Shown one piece after another: positions 1 to 7,837 of a stretch of 64,000 nt of DNA. Made by a program: the position numbers and the translations under genes. Origin of the DNA: an uncultured Treponema sp. (GTDB lineage: Bacteria > Spirochaetota > Spirochaetia > Treponematales > Treponemataceae); the NCBI GenBank assembly GCA_900317625.1, contig ONHK01000001.1:124001-188000 (forward strand), written 5' to 3'. Below the pieces are notes generated by a model. The model was not told the origin of the DNA. It saw nothing but the letters and a program-made list of their open reading frames with translations, and did no database searches. Positions within the stretch are counted from its first letter, which is position 1. Every line of letters starts with the position of its first letter.

Positions 1-1571
1 CAAAAGAAATCGCAGACGCACACAAACATGCGGCTTTTCACATACATGACCTTTCAATGTTCAGCGGATATTGCGCAGGCTGGTCTTTGCGGCAGCTTAT
101 CCAGGAAGGACTTGGCGGTGTTCCGGACAAAAATTCCTCAAAACCGGCTTCCCACCTTTCAACGCTTGTAAACCAGATGGTGAATTTTCTAGGAGTTCTT
201 CAGAACGAATGGGCAGGAGCGCAGGCTTTCAGTTCTTTTGACACATATCTTGCGCCGTTTGTAAAAAAAGACAACCTGACAGAAAAACAGGTTCACCAGT
301 GCATCCAGTCATTCATTTTTGGAATCAATGTGCCAAGCCGATGGGGTTCTCAAGCACCTTTCACAAACATAACGCTTGACTGGACTTGTCCGGAAGACTT
401 AAAGAACAAGAAAGCGATTGTCGGCGGAAAAGAACAGGACTTCACTTACGGAGAATGTCAAAAAGAAATGGATATGATAAACCGCCACTTCCTTGAAATA
501 ATGAAAGAAGGCGACGCAGACGGACGTGGATTCGGCTATCCTATTCCGACATACAACATAACGAAAGATTTCGACTGGAATTCCGAAAACGCAAAAATGC
601 TTTTTGAAATGACCGGCCAATACGGAACACCGTACTTTCAGAATTTTATAAATTCAGATCTGAACCCGAATGATGTGCGTTCAATGTGCTGCCGGCTACG
701 CCTAGACAAACGGGAACTCAGAAAACGCGGCGGAGGGCTTTTTGGCTCAGATGAATTCACAGGCTCGCTCGGAGTTGTCACAATCAATCTTCCGCAAATC
801 GGGTATCTTTCTAAATCAAAAGACGAATTCTACGCACGGCTCGACCATCTTATGGATCTTGCAAAGGAATCCCTGTGCATAAAACGAAAAGTCATCCAGA
901 AATTATACGACGGCGGACTTTTTCCGTACACAAAACGCTATCTAAAGACGCTGGATAATCATTTCAATACAATCGGGCTTTGCGGAATGAATGAATGTTG
1001 CCTTAATTTCCTGAACGTAAACATTGCGGATGAAAAAGGCAAAAAATTTGCGGAAGAAATTCTTGACCACATGAGAAACCGTCTTCAAAATTACCAGGAA
1101 GAGACCGGGGAACTTTTTAACCTTGAGGCAACTCCTGCAGAAAGCACTTCTTACCGGCTCGCAAAACATGACAGGGAACAATATCCGGACATAATCACCA
1201 GCGGCGAAAAGGAACCGTTCTACACAAATTCAACCCAGCTTCCAATTGATTTCACCTCGGACATTTTTGAAGCGCTCGACCATCAGGAAAGCCTTCAGAC
1301 AAAATATACGGGAGGAACTGTTTTCCACACTTTTGTAGGAGAACAGATTAAAGACTGGAAAAGCACCGCAAATCTTGTAAAAGCAATTTTTACAAACTAC
1401 AAGATTCCATACATCACGATTTCTCCGGTTTATTCAGTCTGCCCTATCCATGGATATTTGAGCGGAACTCACTTTGAATGTCCAAAATGCAAGTCTGAAA
1501 AACAGAAAAAACTTCAGGAAAAACTTGCCGCACTTGAAAAAGAAAAACAGGCACTCTTGAAAAACTCGTGA
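1..1571 (+). CDS. nrdD: Anaerobic ribonucleoside-triphosphate reductase, catalytic barrel (5' end outside window)
   Basis: Class III ribonucleotide reductase large subunit, which reduces ribonucleotides to deoxyribonucleotides without oxygen. The reading frame is open from the first bases, so the N-terminus, including any ATP-cone, lies upstream. Visible family features are the segment SQAPFTNITLDW, the thiyl-radical loop SMCCRLRLDKR with its cysteine pair, GLCGMNE, and a zinc-site pattern CPIHGYL followed by CPKC near the C-terminus. It then ends in a charged helix (EKQKKLQEKLAALEKEKQ) and a TGA at 1569-1571. The glycyl-radical motif that normally follows the zinc site within the same chain is absent here and is found in the next gene, in the same reading frame. 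It forms an operon with the two downstream genes. Confidence 0.93.
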   Translation, partial: KEIADAHKHAAFHIHDLSMFSGYCAGWSLRQLIQEGLGGVPDKNSSKPASHLSTLVNQMVNFLGVLQNEWAGAQAFSSFDTYLAPFVKKDNLTEKQVHQCIQSFIFGINVPSRWGSQAPFTNITLDWTCPEDLKNKKAIVGGKEQDFTYGECQKEMDMINRHFLEIMKEGDADGRGFGYPIPTYNITKDFDWNSENAKMLFEMTGQYGTPYFQNFINSDLNPNDVRSMCCRLRLDKRELRKRGGGLFGSDEFTGSLGVVTINLPQIGYLSKSKDEFYARLDHLMDLAKESLCIKRKVIQKLYDGGLFPYTKRYLKTLDNHFNTIGLCGMNECCLNFLNVNIADEKGKKFAEEILDHMRNRLQNYQEETGELFNLEATPAESTSYRLAKHDREQYPDIITSGEKEPFYTNSTQLPIDFTSDIFEALDHQESLQTKYTGGTVFHTFVGEQIKDWKSTANLVKAIFTNYKIPYITISPVYSVCPIHGYLSGTHFECPKCKSEKQKKLQEKLAALEKEKQALLKNS

Positions 1572-1664
1572 ATTCAGCCTGAAAATTCATTGACACCAAA
1601 ACTGTTGATTGCTAAATTCAATTCTGGGAACAAAAAGCGAAATCTGCTTTTTCGGGAGGAACTC

Positions 1665-2219
1665 ATGCGTACACTTGAAGAAATTGAAAACGAGATTGAA
1701 GAGACAAAATCCGAGCTGGAGAATATCCACGGAACAGAAACAGAAGTTTACTCAAGAATCGTAGGTTACTACCGCGCCGTACGGAACTGGAACAAAGGAA
1801 AACGCGACGAATTTGAACACAGAAAAATGTTTTCCCTTGAAAATCCAGAAAACAGCAGGCAAAAAAAGCAAAACGCGCACGAAAATACATCAAAACAAGA
1901 TTTTTCACAAAAACCTGAAAACCAAGACAAAAAAAACGATTTCTCAAGAATCCTGCAGAAAAAAAATAGCTACTACGAAATATACACAAGAAAAACCTGC
2001 CCGAACTGTCCGCCTGTAAAAAAATTCATGAACGGAATAAAGTTGTCCGGAAAATCAGTTGATGTTGATTCAGCGACAGGACTTGCAGAAGCAGCGGAAA
2101 AAGGTGTTTTTGCCGCACCTACAGTAATTTTCTATGACAAAAACGGAAACGAAACAGCCCGCGGCCACAACGTTGAGGAACTCGAGGAAATCATCGCAAA
2201 AATTCCTTTAGGCGCATAA
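1665..2219 (+). CDS. Glycyl-radical domain of NrdD fused to a glutaredoxin/NrdH-like domain
   Basis: A 184-residue protein. Residues 1-22 are a charged helix. Residues 25-56 match the C-terminal glycyl-radical segment of class III reductases (EVYSRIVGYYRAVRNWNKGK), with the predicted radical glycine at residue 34. A Lys/Asn/Gln-rich linker (about 57-100) leads to a thioredoxin-fold domain with redox motif C112-P-N-C115 and the cis-proline context FAAPTVIFYD. The start is ATG 1665, behind GGGAGGA (1654-1660). The frame is open back to the upstream TGA, so a TTG at 1590 is also formally possible but has no ribosome site. I infer that it completes NrdD in trans and supplies or receives its reducing electrons. 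A 7-bp weak dyad (1632-1652) lies just upstream of the ribosome site. Confidence 0.85.
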   Translation: MRTLEEIENEIEETKSELENIHGTETEVYSRIVGYYRAVRNWNKGKRDEFEHRKMFSLENPENSRQKKQNAHENTSKQDFSQKPENQDKKNDFSRILQKKNSYYEIYTRKTCPNCPPVKKFMNGIKLSGKSVDVDSATGLAEAAEKGVFAAPTVIFYDKNGNETARGHNVEELEEIIAKIPLGA

Positions 2220-2222
2220 AAT

Positions 2223-2963
2223 ATGTTCTCACAAAATGATGAGCCCCAGGGAATTCTTATAAAAACGACTCTCGTGGATTTTCCAGGGCGCGTCGCCTGT
2301 ACATTTTTTCTGCCCGGATGCAATTTAAAATGTCCGTACTGCTACAACCACGAACTTGCAAAAGGAATTATTCCCCCACAAGACAGAGTTTCACTTTCAG
2401 AACTTTATGCGCATCTTCAAAAACGAAAAAATGTGCTTTCGGGGTTTGTATTGACCGGCGGCGAAGCGTTGCTGAATCCTCATCTAAAGGAAATAATCTC
2501 AGAAGCAAAATCTTTTGGCTACAAAATAAAATTAGACACAAACGGAACTTTACCAGAAAAACTGAAAGAAATAATTTCCTGCAAAGACACAAAACCCGAT
2601 TTTATTGCAATGGATATAAAAACAAGCCCATACAAATATGAAAAAAAACTGATTTTTCCGCCTGATTTTTCCAAAAAAACGGAATTTCCAGAAAAAATCC
2701 TAAAATCAATAGAAATCATTGCTGAATATCCGCCTGAAAACCGGGAATTCCGCACAGTTCTTGTTCCGACTCTTATCCAGAAAGAAGATATTGAGGAAAT
2801 CTCAAAAATTATTCCGTCAGATTCAATTTGGCAGCTTGCACAATTCATAAATGAAAACTGCCTGAATTCTGAATTCAATAAGATTTTGCCTTTTACACAA
2901 AAACAGGCTGAAGAATTTGTAAAAATCGCGCAGAAAAGAATCAAAAACGCAAAACTTAGATAA
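2223..2963 (+). CDS. nrdG: Anaerobic ribonucleotide reductase activating protein (radical SAM)
   Basis: Radical-SAM activase that installs the glycyl radical on class III reductase using S-adenosylmethionine and a [4Fe-4S] cluster. The cluster motif C33-N-L-K-C37-P-Y-C40 is intact. LTGGEALLNP is the SAM-binding GGE motif, and DTNGT is the usual second strand motif. At 246 residues it is longer than the E. coli type and resembles the NrdG2/PflA-like group. It starts 3 bases after the preceding stop, so it is almost certainly co-translated with the nrdD pieces. It is the last gene of this operon; no clear terminator separates it from the tRNA promoter downstream. Confidence 0.92.
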   Translation: MFSQNDEPQGILIKTTLVDFPGRVACTFFLPGCNLKCPYCYNHELAKGIIPPQDRVSLSELYAHLQKRKNVLSGFVLTGGEALLNPHLKEIISEAKSFGYKIKLDTNGTLPEKLKEIISCKDTKPDFIAMDIKTSPYKYEKKLIFPPDFSKKTEFPEKILKSIEIIAEYPPENREFRTVLVPTLIQKEDIEEISKIIPSDSIWQLAQFINENCLNSEFNKILPFTQKQAEEFVKIAQKRIKNAKLR

Positions 2964-2989
2964 TTTTTGAAAAATTCAATTTTCGCCTA

Positions 2990-3019
2990 TTGACAAATCC
3001 ATAAAATAAATGTTATTAT
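2990..3019 (+). promoter_or_regulatory. Sigma-70 type promoter of tRNA-Met
   Basis: TTGACA at 2990-2995 and TATTAT at 3014-3019 with an 18-base spacer, about 15 bases upstream of the mature tRNA 5' end. Confidence 0.7.
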
Positions 3020-3033
3020 CATAAACATCGTAT

Positions 3034-3106
3034 GGCGATGTAGCTCAGCTGGTAGAGCACCCGGCTCATATCCGGTAGGTCATAGGTTCAAGCCCCATCA
3101 TCGCTA
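3034..3106 (+). tRNA. tRNA-Met (CAT), elongator type
   Basis: A cloverleaf can be drawn by eye. Acceptor GGCGATG pairs with CATCGCT (G1 pairs as a wobble with T72), the D-arm is GCTC...GAGC, and the anticodon loop CTCATAT gives CAT. The T-arm is standard and the discriminator is A. CCA is not encoded. It lacks the initiator features, so it is elongator Met or, less likely, the Ile-CAU species that needs lysidine. Confidence 0.9.
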
Positions 3107-3109
3107 AAA

Positions 3110-3141
3110 AGACTTGCATTATGCAGGTCTTTTTTTTTTTT
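3110..3141 (+). terminator. Intrinsic terminator after tRNA-Met
   Basis: Stem AGACTTGCA/TGCAGGTCT (one G-T pair) with a 3-base loop, followed by eleven T residues. Confidence 0.9.
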
Positions 3142-3165
3142 GCATTTTTAGTTTTTCTACAGTCT

Positions 3166-3240
3166 TATACAAATTTATTCAATTTTATACAGATTTATAC
3201 ACTTTTATATGATTTTATATCAATTTATTTATTTTTATAA
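3166..3240. repeat. Degenerate 10-bp periodic A/T repeat (likely bent DNA)
   Basis: Seven to eight successive 10-base units each carry a TTTAT core at nearly the same phase (for example AATTTTATAC, AGATTTATAC, ACTTTTATAT, GATTTTATAT). A/T tracts phased to the helical turn are the classic pattern of intrinsic curvature. The tract lies between the tRNA terminator and the carbamoyltransferase gene, where it could act as an upstream promoter element. No clear -35/-10 pair was recognised in 3241-3333. Confidence 0.6.
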
Positions 3241-3333
3241 AACTCCTGCTCATTTTATCCATAAAATTTTCAACAAAAAAATAATTACAGCTATCTTATT
3301 TACAACTGATTCAAAAAGATTTATTATGAGCGA

Positions 3334-4278
3334 ATGGAAACATTTAAAGCACCATTTAAAGGTCGTTCCTTATTAAACTGGATCGACTGGACACCAGAAG
3401 AAATTGAAACATTATTAAATCTCGCTTTTCAGGTAAAGGCAGAATCTCACCGTGGCGAAATCCATCAGCGTTTTCTAGGAAAAACAATCGCCCTTATTTT
3501 TGAAAAAAGATCCACACGAACAAGAAGTTCATTCGAAACTGCTTTCGGTGAAGAAGGCGGTCACCCTGTTTTTATGTCCACAGACGACATTCAGCTTGGA
3601 GGAAAAGAATCAGTCCAGGACACAGCGCGCGTTCTTGGAAGGATGTTCAGCGCAATTGAATTCCGTGGATTCAAGCAGGAACACGTTGAGCAGCTTGCAA
3701 AATATTCAGGAATTCCTGTAATCAACGGGCTTACAGACGATTTTCATCCAACCCAGGCGCTTGCAGATGTAATGACTCTAAAAGAAAATTTTGAAACCGT
3801 AAAAGGCTTGAAATGGGCATTCTGCGGAGACGGAAGAAACAATGTTGCCCGCTCAATGATGCTCATCTCGGCAAAACTTGGAATAAATTTCGCAATCTAT
3901 AGTCCAAAGGAATTATTTCCAGACCAGCAGATAATCGATATTTGTGAACCATTTGCAAAAGTTTCAGGTGCAAAAATTCAAATCAGTGATAAAATGGATG
4001 TTGTGGAAGGTGCAGACTGTCTTTACACAGATGTCTGGGTTTCTATGGGAGAAGAAAAGCTGAAAGATCAGCGCACAAAATTGCTTACTCCTTTCCAGGT
4101 AAATTCAGAGCTTATGAAAAAAACTGGAAAATCAAACACAATCTTCATGCATTGTCTTCCGGCGGTAAAAGGCCAGGAAGTTACAGAAGATGTATTTGAA
4201 AGCACAGCAAGCCGTGTCTGGGACGAAGCTGAAAACAGAAAGCACACCATAAAAGCAATTATGCTGGGATTAATTTAA
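3334..4278 (+). CDS. argF: Ornithine carbamoyltransferase
   Basis: Cytoplasmic enzyme that interconverts ornithine plus carbamoyl phosphate with citrulline plus phosphate. The carbamoyl-phosphate loop EKRSTRTRSSFE (SxRTR), the HPTQALAD motif and the HCLPAVKG catalytic loop are all present, and the 314-residue length is normal. It is not adjacent to arginine biosynthesis or arginine deiminase genes, so whether it is anabolic (argF) or catabolic (arcB) cannot be read from context. The ATG at 3334 has only a weak purine-rich ribosome site, but the protein start fits the family. Confidence 0.93.
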   Translation: METFKAPFKGRSLLNWIDWTPEEIETLLNLAFQVKAESHRGEIHQRFLGKTIALIFEKRSTRTRSSFETAFGEEGGHPVFMSTDDIQLGGKESVQDTARVLGRMFSAIEFRGFKQEHVEQLAKYSGIPVINGLTDDFHPTQALADVMTLKENFETVKGLKWAFCGDGRNNVARSMMLISAKLGINFAIYSPKELFPDQQIIDICEPFAKVSGAKIQISDKMDVVEGADCLYTDVWVSMGEEKLKDQRTKLLTPFQVNSELMKKTGKSNTIFMHCLPAVKGQEVTEDVFESTASRVWDEAENRKHTIKAIMLGLI

Positions 4279-4322
4279 TTTTTAGCAGAATGCCGATTAC
4301 TATTTCCAAAAAGGAGATGACT

Positions 4323-4754
4323 ATGAAAAAAATCATCCTAACACTTTTAGCATTAGCAACTTTAGCAACAGCCGCTTTCGCAGTTCCTGTTGCATACAAC
4401 GAAACCAGCGAAGCAAACTGGAGCAGTATGTCCTACGACTATGTTCCTGTTTACAAGGTTCTTGAAGGAAAAGAAGCTTTTGTAGTCCTTTATCAGAAGG
4501 GAAAATATGGTGTCGGAAACACAACTCTCCCAAAAAAATGGGCGCAAGGGACAAAAGAGGAAGGTCCAAAACTCAGAATGAGAGTTTTGCCAGGCGGTAA
4601 ACTTAAGCCGTATCTTACAGTTGTAAAAAATGACGGAGAATTTAAATACGTCATCCTTACAATGCCGCTGAAAAAATCAAATTCGGCTTGGGGTGTTGTA
4701 GAAAATGGTGTTCAACTTGACACCGAAAAAGACACCCTTGAATCATTGAACTAA
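4323..4754 (+). CDS. Small secreted protein of unknown function
   Basis: A 143-residue product with a clear signal peptide (MKKIILTLLALATLATAAFA, cleavage predicted after AFA) and a mature part of about 120 residues rich in aromatic and basic residues, without cysteines. I do not recognise the family. The start at 4323 is chosen because AAGGAG (4311-4316) lies at the right distance; an upstream in-frame ATG at 4290 would bury the signal peptide. It sits 44 bases after argF and ends at a strong terminator, so it may be co-transcribed with argF. Periplasmic or secreted location is inferred from the signal peptide only. Confidence 0.75.
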   Translation: MKKIILTLLALATLATAAFAVPVAYNETSEANWSSMSYDYVPVYKVLEGKEAFVVLYQKGKYGVGNTTLPKKWAQGTKEEGPKLRMRVLPGGKLKPYLTVVKNDGEFKYVILTMPLKKSNSAWGVVENGVQLDTEKDTLESLN

Positions 4755-4763
4755 TTTTTTAAT

Positions 4764-4795
4764 CAGGCTGTTTCAAAAGAACAGCCTGTTTTTTT
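4764..4795 (+). terminator. Intrinsic terminator
   Basis: Perfect 9-bp stem CAGGCTGTT/AACAGCCTG (4764-4772 with 4780-4788), 7-base loop, then seven T residues. Confidence 0.93.
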
Positions 4796-4838
4796 CATAA
4801 AATTATAAAAACCACACAAAAAACGGACATTTTACCGA

Positions 4839-5825
4839 ATGAAAACTATAACTCAAGAAAAATTTGACGCTTTTAAATCATTTGTTGAAAATCATGATTA
4901 TTTTTATATCGCAGGACACAAAGAACCTGATGGCGATTGCGTCGCATCAAGCATAGGAATTTCAAAAATAATTGAACACTTCAAAAAGCCTTATGTTCTT
5001 TTGAATGCCGGCCCTTTCAAAAGAATTGAAATCAGAAAATATGCAGATTTTTTTACAGACAAAATGGATTTCCAGACAAATGAGGAACGAAAAAAAACTG
5101 GTCTTATAATCTGTGATTGTTCAGAAATATCAAGAATCGGTGACATAGAAGGAGATCTTAACGGATTTGACACTTTTATAATTGACCATCACAAAACCGC
5201 GGAAATTCCAGAGGGCGCAGAAGCAATAATTGATTCAACCTGCCCTGCCGCTTCCATCCTTGTTCAGTTTTTATATGAAAATCTGGTTGGAGAAATTCCC
5301 TTGGAACTTGCTGAAATTATTTTCTTCGGGGCAATGACCGACACAGGATTCTTTAAATTTCTTTCGCCAAACGACGCGGATGTTCTTGTGGCGCTTTCAA
5401 GACTCGTAAAAGCCGGCGTAGATCCACGAAAAACCTACGACTACATAACAAGCGGAAAAGCTTATTCAACCAGAAAACTTTTAGGAATTCTTTTTGACCA
5501 TGCAGAACGATATGTCGACGGAAAACTTGTTCTTACCTACGAAACTATGGATGACACAAAAAAATGGGGACAAGAAGGACGTGACTCAGATGCCTTATAT
5601 TCCGCATTTCTTGCCGTAAATGGCGTTGAAGCAGTAGTTTTTTTGCGGCAGGACACAGATTCAACCTGCACAGCTGGACTTCGTTCAAGAGATAAAATTG
5701 ATGTAAGTGTTGTCGCTTCAAAATTCGGCGGTGGAGGACACAAAAATGCATCGGGATTCAGCTGCAATGGAAAACTTGAAACACTGATTCCGTCAGTTGT
5801 AAAAGAATTTTCAAGAATAATGTAA
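4839..5825 (+). CDS. DHH-family phosphoesterase (nanoRNase/pAp phosphatase type)
   Basis: A 328-residue cytoplasmic enzyme of the DHH/DHHA1 family, which degrades very short RNA oligonucleotides and/or dephosphorylates pAp. Metal-binding motifs are visible: GHKEPDGDCVASS (motif I), CDCSE (motif II), DHHKTA (the DHH motif), TDTGFF (motif IV), and the C-terminal DHHA1 substrate motif GGGGHKNASGF. Domain order and length fit NrnA; GdpP-type sensor domains are absent, so a c-di-AMP hydrolase of the GdpP type is excluded. It is preceded by the 4764-4795 terminator and followed by a sigma-54 promoter, so it looks monocistronic. Confidence 0.88.
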   Translation: MKTITQEKFDAFKSFVENHDYFYIAGHKEPDGDCVASSIGISKIIEHFKKPYVLLNAGPFKRIEIRKYADFFTDKMDFQTNEERKKTGLIICDCSEISRIGDIEGDLNGFDTFIIDHHKTAEIPEGAEAIIDSTCPAASILVQFLYENLVGEIPLELAEIIFFGAMTDTGFFKFLSPNDADVLVALSRLVKAGVDPRKTYDYITSGKAYSTRKLLGILFDHAERYVDGKLVLTYETMDDTKKWGQEGRDSDALYSAFLAVNGVEAVVFLRQDTDSTCTAGLRSRDKIDVSVVASKFGGGGHKNASGFSCNGKLETLIPSVVKEFSRIM

Positions 5826-5848
5826 AAAAACGCAAAAATTTAAAAAGT

Positions 5849-5864
5849 TGGCACGATACTTGCT
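5849..5864 (+). promoter_or_regulatory. Sigma-54 (RpoN) promoter
   Basis: TGGCACGATACTTGCT matches the -24/-12 consensus (TGGCAC-N5-TTGCW), with GG at 5850-5851 and GC at 5862-5863 at the required spacing. Transcription should start near 5875, about 29 bases before the next coding start. An enhancer-binding activator site is not evident within the coding region upstream. Confidence 0.85.
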
Positions 5865-5890
5865 TTTAAATAATTGTACATTATTTAAAA
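5864..5890. promoter_or_regulatory. Perfect 11-bp palindrome over the predicted start site (candidate operator)
   Basis: TTTTAAATAAT (5864-5874) and ATTATTTAAAA (5880-5890) are exact reverse complements around TGTAC. The dyad begins at the -12 element and spans the expected +1, a position where a bound protein would block initiation. It could alternatively act as a 5' mRNA hairpin. Confidence 0.6.
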
Positions 5891-5903
5891 GTGGAGTATC
5901 AAA

Positions 5904-6920
5904 ATGGAAAAATTTCACATCAATTTGAATTCAATTCCAGAAATGATTGAATCAAAAATCATAACTCAAGAAGATGCCGCAAAAATTATTGCAGAAGACC
6001 TGATAAGAAATCCAAAAGATTATCATCTTATTTCAAATGATGAGGATATTATCAGCGAACTTAGCCTTAGAATTTTACAGTCAAGCGATTTTATCTTCAA
6101 AAATTACAAGAAAGAAAAATGCGCATTCAAAACATATATCTGCATGATTTTTAAATATCAAATTCTTACAATCAGACGGGAAAACAAGCGGCAAAGCTCA
6201 GGCTATGAACTTGTGAAACAATATCCGCACCTTCACTATGAAAACCAAAGTGAACTTTACGAAATGGACGAGGCTCCGTTCAAGATTGCGCATGTAAAAC
6301 CTTTCATCAAAAAAACTGAAGACAAAATAACCTACAAAGAAAAGCGCAAAAGCAAAAAACAAAAGAAAACTATGGATACAGAAGAGATTTCTGCAGAAAA
6401 ACCAAAAATAAAAATGAGGGATTTGGTTTCATACTGGGAAAGCAGAACTTCTTCAAAAGCAAAAACTGCGCTGGTTCTTGCCTTAAAATCGAGTTATTAC
6501 ATAACGGAAGAAAATATTGACTCGGTCTGCGATTATTGCGAAATCTCAAAAAAGATTATGCAGGAGACAATCGACGAGCTGAAAAGCAAAATTCCTGAAA
6601 AACATGAAAAAATTGAAATTCTTCAAAACCGGCGGGCAAAATCATTCAATTTTCATCTAAAACTGCAAAAATGGATTTCCGAAGAAGTTGATATTGAAAA
6701 GAAAAATGAACTTTCAAAAAAATACGAATATTACACTAAAAAATGGCAGGAAAGAAACAGCAGAATCAAGACAAACAACGTAAAATTGTGTCCGACCAAT
6801 AAACAGCTCGCTGAAGTTTTAGGAATCGGAGAACGCCAGATTGGAAATTATATCAAAAATGCGGAAATTGTCGCAGAGTCAATCAAGAAAGAAATAAATG
6901 AGAACTCAGAAAACTCATAG
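5904..6920 (+). CDS. Sigma-factor-like regulator (atypical, 338 residues)
   Basis: Residues about 45-95 (SELSLRILQSSDFIFKN... CAFKTYICMIFKYQILTIRRENKR) have the layout of sigma region 2 in ECF-type factors, where a helix ending in a phrase like FKTYL..IARN..ID..R binds the -10 element. The middle, about 130-170, is a basic, lysine-rich linker. The C-terminus (about 298-322, NKQLAEVLGIGERQIGNYIKNA) is a helix-turn-helix resembling region 4. The protein is much longer than an ECF factor (about 180-200 residues) and the two parts are widely separated. I infer an alternative sigma factor or a sigma-derived DNA-binding regulator. It is expressed from a consensus sigma-54 promoter and is followed 32 bases later by rdgB. 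Confidence 0.55.
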   Translation: MEKFHINLNSIPEMIESKIITQEDAAKIIAEDLIRNPKDYHLISNDEDIISELSLRILQSSDFIFKNYKKEKCAFKTYICMIFKYQILTIRRENKRQSSGYELVKQYPHLHYENQSELYEMDEAPFKIAHVKPFIKKTEDKITYKEKRKSKKQKKTMDTEEISAEKPKIKMRDLVSYWESRTSSKAKTALVLALKSSYYITEENIDSVCDYCEISKKIMQETIDELKSKIPEKHEKIEILQNRRAKSFNFHLKLQKWISEEVDIEKKNELSKKYEYYTKKWQERNSRIKTNNVKLCPTNKQLAEVLGIGERQIGNYIKNAEIVAESIKKEINENSENS

Positions 6921-6952
6921 ACTAGAAAAAAAAAATTGAATAAAATTGAAGC

Positions 6953-7618
6953 ATGAAAATTTATTTAGCAACTGGAAACAAAAACAAAAAAAGAGAAATG
7001 AGTCAAATTCTTTCGCAGCATACAATTGTAACACCTTCAGACGAAGGAATTGACTTTAATCCTATAGAAAATGGAAAAACTTTTTACGAAAACAGCATCA
7101 TAAAGGCAAAAACCTTGTATGAGATTGTCCATTGCCCTGTAATTGCGGATGATTCAGGAATCTGCGTTGATGCTTTGGGTGGAATCCCGGGAATTTTTTC
7201 AGCTCGTTATGGCGGACCTGAATTTCCGCAGGGAAAACCAGACGGTTCAAAAACTCCGCAGGAAGAACAGAACAAATTTCTTGTTGAATCTTTAAATTCT
7301 GCGCTCGCGGGCGGAAAAATTGAAACTTCGGGATTCAGGAACGGGCCGCGTTCGGCTCATTACACCTGTGCAATGGTTCTATATCTCGGTGCAGACAGAG
7401 TTTTTGTTGCCCAGGACACGATGGAAGGTACAATTGTAAACAGCATTGAGGAAGCTGCAGGTTCAGGAGGATTTGGCTATGACCCGATTTTCTTTCTTCC
7501 TCAATATGGAAAAACTTCTGCCCAGATTTCCGCAGAAGAAAAAAATGCAATTTCACACCGCGGAAAAGCGACAAGGGCTCTGGTTCAGTTAATGAAAACT
7601 CTACCAGATTTTAACTGA
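6953..7618 (+). CDS. rdgB: XTP/dITP diphosphatase (RdgB/HAM1 family)
   Basis: House-cleaning enzyme that hydrolyses non-canonical purine nucleotides (XTP, dITP, ITP) to monophosphates. The N-terminal ATGNKNKKREM motif, ADDSGICVDALGG-PG-FSARYGG, the GSGGFGYDPIFF signature and the SHRGKA motif near the C-terminus are all intact. At 221 residues it is slightly longer than average, mainly by a short insertion around the GPEFPQGKPDG loop. It is probably co-transcribed with the sigma-like gene 32 bases upstream. No terminator hairpin was recognised before the flaB promoter. Confidence 0.93.
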   Translation: MKIYLATGNKNKKREMSQILSQHTIVTPSDEGIDFNPIENGKTFYENSIIKAKTLYEIVHCPVIADDSGICVDALGGIPGIFSARYGGPEFPQGKPDGSKTPQEEQNKFLVESLNSALAGGKIETSGFRNGPRSAHYTCAMVLYLGADRVFVAQDTMEGTIVNSIEEAAGSGGFGYDPIFFLPQYGKTSAQISAEEKNAISHRGKATRALVQLMKTLPDFN

Positions 7619-7649
7619 TAAAAATTTTTAATTTTTTTTCATTTTTTCT

Positions 7650-7677
7650 TAAAGTTTTATAACCTAGTTTCCGATAA
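7650..7677 (+). promoter_or_regulatory. Sigma-28 (FliA) type promoter of flaB
   Basis: TAAAGTTT (7650-7657) and TCCGATAA (7670-7677) match the flagellar consensus TAAAGTTT-N11-GCCGATAA with one mismatch and a 12-base spacer. The predicted leader is about 150 bases long. Confidence 0.88.
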
Positions 7678-7736
7678 TTGAAAAAGAAGTGTTATGACCG
7701 CACGGCTTTTTAGGCACGGCAGTCAGATAATTCTGC

Positions 7737-7789
7737 TGCAAATGAGTGTAGATGTGGCCTTGTAAACAGATACACCATTTGCATTTTTT
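7737..7789 (+). promoter_or_regulatory. Leader hairpin with T-tract in flaB 5' UTR
   Basis: TGCAAATG-A-GTGTA (7737-7750) pairs with TACAC-CATTTGCA (7771-7783), a 13-bp stem with one bulge and a 20-base loop, followed directly by six T residues (7784-7789). The form is that of an intrinsic terminator located between the promoter and the coding start, so it may attenuate transcription or serve as an RNA control element. GGA motifs suitable for CsrA occur after it (for example GGACA, AAGGATG, AAGGAGGA). Confidence 0.5.
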
Positions 7790-7837
7790 CGGGACAGCAA
7801 GGATGTTGTCCTTAAAGATTCCAAGGAGGAACAAACT

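Noticed and set aside
1569..1571. The in-frame TGA of nrdD as a selenocysteine codon
   Set aside because: No cysteine is expected at that position of NrdD, no SECIS-like hairpin follows directly, and a strong ribosome site precedes the next ATG. Simple separate translation is the better reading, although read-through is not excluded.
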